Source: Desulfovibrio sp.
Lineage (GTDB): Bacteria; Desulfobacterota; Desulfovibrionia; Desulfovibrionales; Desulfovibrionaceae
Direction: 5' to 3'
Assembly (NCBI RefSeq): GCF_014803725.1
Contig: NZ_JAAVBE010000018.1
Location: forward strand, 1 to 52,030
Length of the DNA: 52,030 nt
Shown: in pieces, positions 7,906 through 14,603 of the stretch
Layout: each line of letters opens with the position of its first letter
How positions within the stretch are numbered: position 1 is the first letter of the stretch
The notes under the pieces: model-generated
Databases searched by the model: none
Told to the model about the DNA's origin: nothing
The model's input: the letters and a program-made list of their open reading frames with translations, nothing else
Position numbers and translations under genes: made by a program

Positions 7906-8268
7906 TTATGTCTCGTTAGAAAAAAATTTTTTGATTTTCTGTGACGGGAGCCCAAGGCTCGATGCGCAGTCTTTGATGAGCCTTATGTTATCAGGAGTTA
8001 ATCTAGTAACATAAGTTTCCTCATCAAAGCTATCACAATCAAGGAAGGTATAAGCATCTTTAGAGAGGTCAACATAATAATGGCTGGGAGGAAGTTTCGG
8101 TATCCAGTCTTTGGGGATAAAGAATTTTTTAAGGTTTTTTTGGCAAGGAAAGCTGACTCCGGCTTCAGCGACCTGAAAAACAAGGTAGGGAGCTTCAGGG
8201 CTCCCCTGAAGCTCCCCAAGTTGCAGATATATTGAACCTTCGACTTTAAAAATATCGCCGTCTTTCAT
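7906..8268 (-). CDS. unknown 120-aa protein, candidate toxin of a Panacea (PanA) pair
   Basis: Not recognised. It starts MKDGDIFKVEGSIYLQLGE and is lysine-rich near the middle (KNLKKFFIPKDWIPKL) and at the end (QKIKKFFSNET). There is no signal peptide or clear membrane segment. Its ATG overlaps the antitoxin stop by 4 bases (8265-8268), so the genes are translationally coupled in antitoxin-then-partner order. Panacea antitoxins are known to pair with many unrelated toxins, usually encoded next to them, so this is the natural toxin candidate. The 'GDIF.V' start recalls PemK/MazF proteins only superficially. Followed by a good terminator. Confidence 0.55.
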   Translation of the reverse strand: MKDGDIFKVEGSIYLQLGELQGSPEAPYLVFQVAEAGVSFPCQKNLKKFFIPKDWIPKLPPSHYYVDLSKDAYTFLDCDSFDEETYVTRLTPDNIRLIKDCASSLGLPSQKIKKFFSNET

Positions 8269-8867
8269 CGTGTCCCTTCCATGCGAGCTTTCACACCCGG
8301 CAACTTTAGGAACGCCGCATTGGCCTTGGCGACACTTTCACGCAGAAGCCGCCGCCGCTCTTTTTCTTGGGGGCGAAGAGTATCGTCTACCAAGGCTTCG
8401 AGTGGAATTTGCTTGCCCTTACCCTTACCGCCATTTTGTCTGTTCCAGACAATATCCCACGGTTCATTGGGGGCATGGGAGATTCTTGACATCTCTTCGC
8501 CAGTCGTATTCTTATACTTTTTACAAATATTCGCCAGAACCTTCAGTTCCTTATCATTAAACTCATCGTCTATAAATTCCTTTCCTTCCACAAGATTAAA
8601 GACTCCATCCCCGTTTTCGCGGATAACGGTTGTCAGGGAAAACTTGGGGATGATATTCTTCGCAAGGTCAATGGAAACGGGCACCGGCCCGAAATCGTCC
8701 GCGAAATAGTCCTGCCCGGAAATGGAAAAAGCCGTCCACTCAATCGCCAGCTTGTCCGCGAAATAGAAAAGCTTGTTCAGCTTCATGCGGTTGACGTTCT
8801 TTGTGTTCGCCACAAAATAGATAGCCATGTTCTGGACGCGATTCCTGATTTGATCCGGGAAAAGCAT
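8265..8867 (-). CDS. Panacea (DUF4065/SocA-like) domain antitoxin
   Basis: A 200-residue protein. Residues about 10-110 carry the Panacea signature: a run of helices with MKLNKLFYFADKLAIEWT, then the turn SISGQDYFADDFGPVPVSID, and later a helical stretch ending in the W of NEPWDIVW. Known Panacea proteins (PanA, SocA, GepA) neutralise a neighbouring toxin, and several are prophage-borne and confer phage resistance. The start at 8867 is chosen because AAAGGGG lies 8 bases upstream; the frame runs open to 8999 without a ribosome site. A candidate promoter lies at 9043-9071. The C-terminal 60 residues are Lys/Arg-rich. Confidence 0.8.
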   Translation of the reverse strand: MLFPDQIRNRVQNMAIYFVANTKNVNRMKLNKLFYFADKLAIEWTAFSISGQDYFADDFGPVPVSIDLAKNIIPKFSLTTVIRENGDGVFNLVEGKEFIDDEFNDKELKVLANICKKYKNTTGEEMSRISHAPNEPWDIVWNRQNGGKGKGKQIPLEALVDDTLRPQEKERRRLLRESVAKANAAFLKLPGVKARMEGTR

Positions 8868-9042
8868 AGGATACCCCTTTAGGAGGGGATAGAGTGGGCC
8901 GGAAGCGTTGCCTCCTGTCCGCTTCCAGCTGATGCGGGCGGGTGCCGCATCCAGGTGAAGGGTGTTGAAGATGACCGCCTTGCTAGCTCCTCCAAGCAAA
9001 GCGCGCCCCGGGTTGCCCCGAAAGTGCGGGGCAGGCGATACA

Positions 9043-9071
9043 ACAATAAATCCAAAAAGGCAATTTGTAAA
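9043..9071 (-). promoter_or_regulatory. candidate promoter of the Panacea pair
   Basis: On the minus strand TTTACA, 17 bases, TATTGT, in an AT-rich stretch (9035-9180) unlike its surroundings. It would give a leader of about 170 bases before the ATG at 8867. Confidence 0.35.
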
Positions 9072-9181
9072 TTTTTATATGTGAAATATGTGTATTTCGT
9101 GACAAATTTTAACGTACTAATTTTTTAGGAAATTTTCATTTTCCTTCAATTTCCCCGGCTTTTCCGGCAAAAAATTTTTGC

Positions 9182-9197
9182 TTGACATGGTATACCA
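9182..9197. promoter_or_regulatory. TTGACA followed by 10-bp palindrome
   Basis: TTGACA (9182-9187) runs directly into the perfect palindrome TGGTATACCA (9188-9197), an arrangement expected of a repressible or MerR-like promoter. No clear -10 box follows, and what it would drive is unclear because the next frame is a gene remnant. Confidence 0.3.
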
Positions 9198-9329
9198 GCC
9201 GGCCACTTAGCGCAAACCTTCGGCCCTGCAACAAGGCGAAACACGCTTTGCCCGGCCATTGACGGGGCCAAGGCTGACTTCAACGACCTTCACCAGAAGC
9301 GCGGGCTTGTGGCGGTGTCGGGGAAATGA
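9186..9329 (+). pseudogene. remnant of the C-terminus of a phage primase/helicase-type protein
   Basis: In the frame ending at TGA 9327-9329 the last 24 residues read [18 protein letters not shown] and then VAVSGK. The 'ADFNDLH...GL..V' ending is characteristic of the C-terminus of phage and plasmid TOPRIM-type primases. The frame is open only from 9186 and has no start codon or ribosome site, so the rest of the gene is gone. It is not a copy of the intact primase at 19696-22221, which ends differently, so it looks like a scar of an earlier replication module. The rest of 9330-9570 shows no gene. Confidence 0.5.
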
Positions 9330-9487
9330 ACGGAATGGGGCCTTGTGCCCTGGGGAAAGGGCGCGACGGTGGCAAGCGACCGGCCTCCCCCTCCTGCCGG
9401 GCGAAATGTTTCACGGGGCCGGGCGTGGCACGCGTAGCACGATTTTGCAGGTGCGGAATGGCGGCTTGTGAAACATGCGGAAACACT

Positions 9488-9511
9488 GGACATTTTTCCG
9501 GGAAAATGTCC
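9488..9511. other. 9-bp perfect hairpin upstream of the excisionase-like gene
   Basis: GGACATTTT and AAAATGTCC form a perfect stem with a 6-base loop. It could be a bidirectional terminator isolating the remnant upstream, or an operator for the plus-strand module. Confidence 0.4.
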
Positions 9512-9574
9512 CATAATAGGTGATTATGTAATCTTAGATAGTATTATATAGCATAAATTAGCATGACATATCAC

Positions 9575-9603
9575 TTGACAACACGAACCTTGTCAACTAC
9601 TTT
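9575..9603 (+). promoter_or_regulatory. promoter with overlapping inverted-repeat operator
   Basis: TTGACA (9575-9580), a 17-base spacer and TACTTT (9598-9603). The inverted repeat TTGACAA / TTGTCAA (9575-9581 and 9590-9596) covers the -35 box and most of the spacer, as expected for a repressor site. The predicted transcript starts just ahead of the AAGGAGGTGA ribosome site at 9611. Confidence 0.55.
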
Positions 9604-9624
9604 CCCGAAAAAGGAGGTGACAGA

Positions 9625-9819
9625 GTGAGCCCGCTCACGGAAAACGAGAAGGCTCAGAGGCCCCTTGATGTGCTGGAGGCCGCCGAGTTCCTCAAGATTG
9701 GCCGCTCAACCATGTTCAAGCTGATAACCTCTGGAGAGGTGAAGGCCAAAAAAGTGGGGCGCCAATGGCGTGTGACCATTGAGGCCCTGAACGAGTACCT
9801 AAACAAGTCAGACAACTGA
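9625..9819 (+). CDS. excisionase-family / MerR-like helix-turn-helix protein
   Basis: A 64-residue DNA-binding protein of the HTH_17 (excisionase-family) type: RPLDVLEAAEFLKIGRSTMF is the recognition helix-turn-helix and VKAKKVGRQWRVTIEALNEYL the wing and final helix. It starts at GTG 9625 behind a near-perfect AAGGAGGTGA ribosome site. In mobile elements such proteins direct excision or control early transcription. It heads a plus-strand module opposite in direction to the integrase and primase. The inverted repeat at its own promoter suggests autoregulation. Confidence 0.8.
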   Translation: MSPLTENEKAQRPLDVLEAAEFLKIGRSTMFKLITSGEVKAKKVGRQWRVTIEALNEYLNKSDN

Positions 9820-9893
9820 AAAGCGGCCCGGCAGGAGAATAGCCGTTCCCCTGCCGAGCCTGACCACCTAAGCGTCTCAGGAGGGCGCGAAGT

Positions 9894-10415
9894 ATGGCTG
9901 ACACAATTTCCCACGACGAACAGGCCCAGGTCAAGACGGATGACACCAGCAAGCCGGACGACTCCACCAGTAAGGCGCGGCTCGCCACTCTCCTTGAATC
10001 CTCCTACGAGCAGATGGAGGACATTCAGGAGCAGCTTGCCGAGCTCTCGGAGATGATCAACCCAGAGCCGGCCCCGCTGCCGGACTCAGTGGACCCCAAC
10101 GTGCTGTTTGCCAAGGTGGCACTCAGCGAGGAGCGGGACGCCGTTGAAAAGGCGGCTGAGGCTCTGGGCGCTCAGGTTGAGACATTCCAGCAGGCGGTGA
10201 AGCTCATGAAGGGGCGGCTGCTCCATGGCCGCAACAGGCAGGCGTGGAAGGTTATCCTGGAGAAGTTCGATGCGGAGACCTACCACCATCTTGATTATGT
10301 CCAGTCCAGCATCACGGCGCTTATGGCCCATGTCAGCCTTCTCTCCGGGCTCGTGACTTTCGCCGTGGCCGAGGATGTGCCGGACGCCATGACGCAGGAG
10401 GCGGGCAATGTATAG
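9894..10415 (+). CDS. hypothetical protein, 173 aa, coiled-coil
   Basis: Not recognised. The N-terminus is acidic and disordered-looking (MADTISHDEQAQVKTDDTSK); residues about 30-60 (LLESSYEQMEDIQEQLAELS) and 90-125 look like coiled coil, and the end is more hydrophobic (ITALMAHVSLLSGLVTFAV). AGGAGGG precedes the ATG. It is the second gene of the plus-strand module, and its last codons overlap the next start by 8 bases, suggesting coupled translation. It could be a small structural or anti-repressor-type phage protein, but there is no direct evidence. Confidence 0.6.
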   Translation: MADTISHDEQAQVKTDDTSKPDDSTSKARLATLLESSYEQMEDIQEQLAELSEMINPEPAPLPDSVDPNVLFAKVALSEERDAVEKAAEALGAQVETFQQAVKLMKGRLLHGRNRQAWKVILEKFDAETYHHLDYVQSSITALMAHVSLLSGLVTFAVAEDVPDAMTQEAGNV

Positions 10416-10725
10416 CGGCATTTCACTGGAAGTCAGGGAGAAGAAGGCCAAAGACTACAAGGAAGGCTTCGAGCGCATACAGTCTATGCTTGATAGCCTG
10501 CTTGCGCTGCAAGAAATGATAGTGTCCAACAAGGGCGAAACCCTCGAGTTTTCGACGGTGGGGCGGAACGGTCTTGCCTCCGTTTTGGGCGCGTTGAGCC
10601 GCGACGGATGGGAGGGGTTGAAGAAATTGCCCCTCGTCTATGAGTTCCGAGAGCTCGTGGGTGTGGAAGGCCCCTGGGAGTATCCACACGAAGAACAGGA
10701 GAATGGCTCACCGCTCCTGTCATAG
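10408..10725 (+). CDS. hypothetical protein, 105 aa
   Basis: Not recognised. A soluble protein beginning MYSGISLEVREKKAKDYKEG, with a helical first half and a tail rich in aromatic and acidic residues (GPWEYPHEEQENG). It overlaps the preceding gene by 8 bases and is followed 27 bases later by a strong terminator, so it is the last gene of the excisionase-like module. Confidence 0.6.
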   Translation: MYSGISLEVREKKAKDYKEGFERIQSMLDSLLALQEMIVSNKGETLEFSTVGRNGLASVLGALSRDGWEGLKKLPLVYEFRELVGVEGPWEYPHEEQENGSPLLS

Positions 10726-10752
10726 CGTTCACTCCCTGCCAGCATACAAACG

Positions 10753-10782
10753 GCCCCTGCCATTGCGGCGGGGGCTTTTTAT
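10753..10782 (+). terminator. intrinsic terminator
   Basis: GCCCCTGCC and GGCGGGGGC pair around ATTGC (one wobble), followed by TTTTTATT. It ends the 9625-10725 transcript. Confidence 0.8.
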
Positions 10783-10862
10783 TCAGAGCCGCCCATTCTC
10801 ACTTGCTTCCCACTTGCTTCAACGTCCCTGCTGGCATTTTCGGCCCGCGATTTTCACCCGGC

Positions 10863-10900
10863 AAAAAGGGGCGCTCCCACGTCCAGGAACGCCCCTTTTT
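10863..10900. terminator. bidirectional intrinsic terminator
   Basis: AAAAAGGGGCG (10863-10873) and CGCCCCTTTTT (10890-10900) form a perfect 11-bp stem with A/T runs on both outer sides. It lies between the convergent plus-strand module and the long minus-strand transcript. Confidence 0.75.
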
Positions 10901-10910
10901 CTTGCTTCAT

Positions 10911-10979
10911 TCTTGGTTCGATTCGCGCTTCACTCGCGCTTCGTTTCACGCTTCATTCTCGCTTCGATTCGGGCTTCAT
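10911..10979 (-). repeat. 23-bp tandem repeat, three full units plus partial flanks
   Basis: Exactly spaced units 10957-10979, 10934-10956 and 10911-10933, read on the minus strand, share the pattern RTGAAGCNNGAAWCGAANC. Partial units lie on each side, and related CGAAGCGAAG sequence continues towards 11090. Each unit encodes a short peptide (MKPESKRE, MKRETKRE, VKRESNQE) whose stop TGA overlaps the next unit's start. The 10901-11103 interval has no conventional gene. Iterons, decayed coding repeats or a structural spacer are possible. Confidence 0.7.
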
Positions 10980-11103
10980 TCGAGCTTCGATGCTCTGACT
11001 CGCCATCTTCGGCCTGATTTTTCCAGCAGAGGGGGGAGAGCTTCGCCAGCGCCCGGAACGCCAAAGTTCTTCGCTTCGTCTTCGCTTCGATGTGGTTTCC
11101 GGG

Positions 11104-11397
11104 TCATTTTTTGCCCGACTTGCGCCACTGTCTTCCGGCCACCGCCGCCACCAGGGCAAGCTCCTCATCTTCGGGGATGATCTTCTTTGTCTCGGCGGCA
11201 CTGGGGCCGAGTTCGTGAACCATGTCCCCGGCCTGTTCCCGGTTCTCGAGCAGCCACTTCCACAGGTCGTCAACGCTGGCCACGGGCTTGTCCCCCAGCA
11301 GGAGGATAGGCGCGCCGGCTTGCGCCCAGTCCTTCACCTGCTTGCCGGTGGCCCCGAAGATCCTCCCGATGGCTACCCAGCCCAGCGCAAGATCCAT
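11104..11397 (-). CDS. small helix-turn-helix DNA-binding protein, 97 aa
   Basis: The first 40 residues (GWVAIGRIFGATGKQVKDWA, then AGAPILLLGDKPVASVDDL) have the shape of a phage-type helix-turn-helix in which a sensor helix, turn, recognition helix and 'aGAPI' loop are followed by a domain choosing a Trp-rich helix (LWKWLLENREQ). Phage-encoded proteins of this shape include small terminase-like and packaging-site binders, so a DNA-recognition role in the virion-protein operon is plausible but unproven. AAGGGGC precedes the ATG. It is the last gene of the long minus-strand transcript. Confidence 0.55.
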   Translation of the reverse strand: MDLALGWVAIGRIFGATGKQVKDWAQAGAPILLLGDKPVASVDDLWKWLLENREQAGDMVHELGPSAAETKKIIPEDEELALVAAVAGRQWRKSGKK

Positions 11398-11421
11398 GCC
11401 CCTTTCTCTCTGCGCCCTTGC

Positions 11422-11907
11422 TCAACCCTTGACGAACTCACGCCGAAACTCATCAAGCTCCTTTCGGAGTTCAGCCGCTACCCTACGCACAAGAGGGTGC
11501 TGAATGGCGTTGCCGCCAATGATGTTGGTGAGGCCAAAGTCCGCCAGTTCGTGGATGATGTTGTCCTCCACGGACAGGGCCACTTCCTCGCTCTCCGAAA
11601 CAAAGAGGATGCGCCGCTCTGCTTCATGCCCGGCAGCAAATATCTGTTGGATGCGCTTCACTTTGGCGGCGTTTTGCAGCACTCCGCGGCGCGTCCGTTC
11701 CTCGTGCTTGAGGACGCGGCCGCCGATGCCTTTGCCGATGTAAAAAATTTCCTGAGTGACCGGGTCAATCAGCGCATAGACGTAGAACCCCGCGGGCGGG
11801 TACGCCGTGCCGAGCCTGTAGCCGCTCTCTTTTTCCGCCTGCGCAACATTCCGGCTTGTCCGATAGGCGGAGAGAAAGGCGGAAAGATCCCCTTTCAAGC
11901 TCTCCAT
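11422..11907 (-). CDS. GIY-YIG nuclease (LEM-3-like subgroup)
   Basis: A 161-residue protein with the GIY-YIG fold: GFYVYALIDPVTQEIFYIGKG supplies the two motif strands (FYVYAL and FYIGKG), followed by RVLKHEER and a later glutamate-containing helix (SVEDNIIHELADFG) that would bind the metal. The spacing and 'ALIDP.TQEIFYIGKG' wording resemble the LEM-3-like subgroup. Such enzymes cut DNA, as homing, repair or defence nucleases. The ATG at 11907 (GGAGG about 11 bases upstream) is preferred over the GTG at 11925. It lies between the ejection proteins and the HTH gene, so it may act on incoming or competing phage DNA; that is inference. Confidence 0.75.
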   Translation of the reverse strand: MESLKGDLSAFLSAYRTSRNVAQAEKESGYRLGTAYPPAGFYVYALIDPVTQEIFYIGKGIGGRVLKHEERTRRGVLQNAAKVKRIQQIFAAGHEAERRILFVSESEEVALSVEDNIIHELADFGLTNIIGGNAIQHPLVRRVAAELRKELDEFRREFVKG

Positions 11908-11952
11908 GTTCTCTTCTTCCTCCACTCGGTTTTTCGGGCCACCTCAATGCTC

Positions 11953-14601
11953 CTACCTGAAGCCGCCGCCCCGCTTGATGTATTCCGAAGGCGGCAGGAT
12001 GAAGGTCTGCCCGAACTCCTTCTTCATCTTGCGCTCTGTACGGCGCAGGGTGCCGGGGGAGAGCATTTCGCGCACATGGTAAAGGAGCGCCCAGTCCAAG
12101 GCGGCGCGCGTGTACCAGAGGTTCACGAAGGGCATGTTGCTCATGGCGAGGCGCAGGGTATCTTCCGCGCCATTGGCGAAGTCCCCGCGCACAAGCTCGC
12201 CGGACACCTTGACAACTTCGCCCAGCGCGCCGCCCAGGGGGCCGACTGCGGTTTCGGCGAAGGAGTTGCCGAAGCGGTTGACCGTGCCGAAGAGGAAATC
12301 CCCGAAGATGCCCGCGCCGCCGGATTGCACGAGTGCCGCCATCCAGGTCTCCTTTTCCGTCAAGCTGCGCGGCGTGCGCCCCTTGCTGATGTCCTTCAGG
12401 GTCATGGCCGCGTAGCCGAAAGCCACGCTTGAGAGCATAAAGCCGAACAGGCCGCCCATGTCCCGGGTGATGGCGTCAGCCGCCGCCCCGGCGTTGAAGC
12501 CGAAGCGCATCCCCTGCTGACGGTCGCCGCGCACCCAGCGCCTGCCGCCGAGCACACGCTGCATGTAGGCAATGGGGAAGGACTTGAACTGCATGATCGA
12601 CCGCCAGACTTCACCGGGCACGGTGCCGGGCCTCTGCCCCTGCCGCATGATGGCGCGCGTGGCGTCGTCCGGCTCGATGATGGCAAAGCCCGTCTCGTCG
12701 GCGAGCATTGCCATGGAGTCAAAGCGCAGGTTGCGGCGCAGCCTCTCAAGCTCCTCGGCGCGGGCCGCCTCCCACTGGGAGCGCTTGCGCGAGCCCTTCT
12801 TTCCCGGCGGATGGGCACGCAGGCTCTCCGGCAAGAGCGGCGCAAGGTCCGCGTCCGTCAGGTTGGCCGCCTCGTCAGGGAAGAAGTAGCGCTTGCCGTC
12901 CGGGCCCTGCTTTACCATCTTGCGCATGGCGTCCCAGCGGGGGGCGTCGATGCCGTGATATTCCAGCATGGCCCGACGCGGGCCGTCCAACTGGTCGAAA
13001 GTCCTTTCGCCCACTTCGCCCAGGTGTCCGGAGAGCCAGAGCGTGTAGCCCGCCTTGCCGCGTTCCGTCATCCAGTTGAGGCCGCTCCAGCGGAAGAGCT
13101 TGTCCTGAAGGGCGGCCATGAGTCCGGGCGTGCCCGCGTTGTCGTCCCAGCGGGCGGCAATGTCGCCCCGTATCTGGTCGAGGAACGCGCCGCACTGCCG
13201 CGCCGCCTCGCGCTTGCCGTGGCCGTAGTCCGCGAAATACTGGCCGAGGCTCTTGGTGATGGCACCGGGCCATGTCTCGCCGTTGACGCGCATGCTGGAC
13301 GCCTTGACAAAGACATCCGCCACGGCGGACAGGCTGGCCGCGCCCAGCTTGGCGAGGGATTGCGTGGCGCGCAGGGTGGACATGACGCGGGCGAAGGTGG
13401 GCCGCGTGGGGATGTTCGTTTCCCCGGTGAGCTCCGCGAGCCACGCCGCCGCGCGCCCCTGCGTCATGATGCCCGGCGAAAAGGCGGTGGAAAGCTCGCG
13501 GAGCTGCTTCTGCTTTTCCGTGAGGGAGAGGTCGGGGTTCTCATGCACGGCAATCTGCTCCCGCTTGAGCAGGCGCGCGAGCATGTCCTGCGGGTCCGGC
13601 CCCATGCGCTCCAGCAGGGAGAGGGCGCGGGCGTCCATCTCCAGATGCCTGAGCATGGCGTCGAAGATGTTTCCGCGCCCGTAGCGGTCGTTATACTGCA
13701 AGGCCGCGTCCGCATCCCGGAAGTGGAGCACGCGCTGCTGCTCGAGCTTTTTCGTGAGGCGCTTCGGGCCGCCGCCCGTGCTTTCGCCCGCGCCCGGCAT
13801 GTGCGGCATCTTGCCCAGGGTGAGGTTGTCATAGACGCCGCCGAGGATTTCTTTTGCCCGCGCCGCGTCCACGAGCCCGATGCCGTCAAAGGTGCGCTCA
13901 AGGTCAAGGCGCTCAAAGACGAAATCAACCCACGCCTGCCGGCCGCCCGCGCCGCCCCCGAGCAGCTTGTAGGGGTCATGGTTCTGCGGCGTCCAGCCGT
14001 CCAGCTTGCCGATGTCCGCCCCGGCGGCGTTGAGCTGCTGCCGCGCCTGCTCCATGTAGCGGGCGAAGATGCCCGCAATTTCTGCCGCGCTTTGGTTGCC
14101 GGTGCTCCCCGGCTCGCGCATCTCGCGGAAGATGGCATCATGGAAGCCCTTGTCCTCGCGCATCAGGCGCATGGCCGCGCCATTGCCCACCTGTTCCAGT
14201 TCCGTGAGCATGGGGGCTGTCCATGACTTGTAGATGCCGTTGCGCAGCGCGAAAACGGAGCGGCGCGCGCCGTCAAAGCGCTGGGAGATGCCCACCATGA
14301 ACGCCTGAATGGCGTCCATGCCGGAAACACCCTGCGCCTTGCAATTGTCGATGAAGGCGGTCGCCTCCCCATAGCGCACGGTGGCAATGGCCTGACGGCG
14401 CAGGCGCATTGCCGCCTCGTGCTGCATAGCCTGCGCGGTGTTACTCCATGCGGCGGAGAGGTTTTGCGGCGTGGCGTTGCCCGCTGCCTTGAGCCGTGCC
14501 TTTTCCGCAAGGAGCATATCCACGATGTCGTTGGCTTCGCTTTCGGTCGCGCCGTTGTTCCTCAGTGCCGTGATACAGTCGCTCTTGCTGATGGCCGCCA
14601 T
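11953..14601 (-). CDS. large internal virion / ejection-type protein (polyvalent-protein-like), 882 aa
   Basis: A large, mostly helical protein with no signal peptide. Its C-terminal third contains hydrophobic stretches (GGLFGFMLSSVAFGYAAMTL) and ends with a pattern (MSNMPFVNLWYTRAALDWAL, then SPGTLRRTERKMKKEFGQ) that I associate with C-terminal domains of podovirus internal-virion and large polyvalent proteins (LPD38-type). Such proteins are packaged in the capsid and injected with the DNA. The start at 14601 is chosen because GGAGG lies 7 bases upstream, within the end of the previous gene, leaving a 2-base gap. The reading frame is uninterrupted. Function is inferred from size, domain pattern and its two neighbours. 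Confidence 0.55.
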   Translation of the reverse strand: MAAISKSDCITALRNNGATESEANDIVDMLLAEKARLKAAGNATPQNLSAAWSNTAQAMQHEAAMRLRRQAIATVRYGEATAFIDNCKAQGVSGMDAIQAFMVGISQRFDGARRSVFALRNGIYKSWTAPMLTELEQVGNGAAMRLMREDKGFHDAIFREMREPGSTGNQSAAEIAGIFARYMEQARQQLNAAGADIGKLDGWTPQNHDPYKLLGGGAGGRQAWVDFVFERLDLERTFDGIGLVDAARAKEILGGVYDNLTLGKMPHMPGAGESTGGGPKRLTKKLEQQRVLHFRDADAALQYNDRYGRGNIFDAMLRHLEMDARALSLLERMGPDPQDMLARLLKREQIAVHENPDLSLTEKQKQLRELSTAFSPGIMTQGRAAAWLAELTGETNIPTRPTFARVMSTLRATQSLAKLGAASLSAVADVFVKASSMRVNGETWPGAITKSLGQYFADYGHGKREAARQCGAFLDQIRGDIAARWDDNAGTPGLMAALQDKLFRWSGLNWMTERGKAGYTLWLSGHLGEVGERTFDQLDGPRRAMLEYHGIDAPRWDAMRKMVKQGPDGKRYFFPDEAANLTDADLAPLLPESLRAHPPGKKGSRKRSQWEAARAEELERLRRNLRFDSMAMLADETGFAIIEPDDATRAIMRQGQRPGTVPGEVWRSIMQFKSFPIAYMQRVLGGRRWVRGDRQQGMRFGFNAGAAADAITRDMGGLFGFMLSSVAFGYAAMTLKDISKGRTPRSLTEKETWMAALVQSGGAGIFGDFLFGTVNRFGNSFAETAVGPLGGALGEVVKVSGELVRGDFANGAEDTLRLAMSNMPFVNLWYTRAALDWALLYHVREMLSPGTLRRTERKMKKEFGQTFILPPSEYIKRGGGFR

Positions 14602-14603
14602 GC

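Noticed and set aside
10911..10979. Short repeat array considered as a CRISPR
   Set aside because: The 23-bp units are directly adjacent with no spacers and diverge from each other, and no cas gene is nearby.
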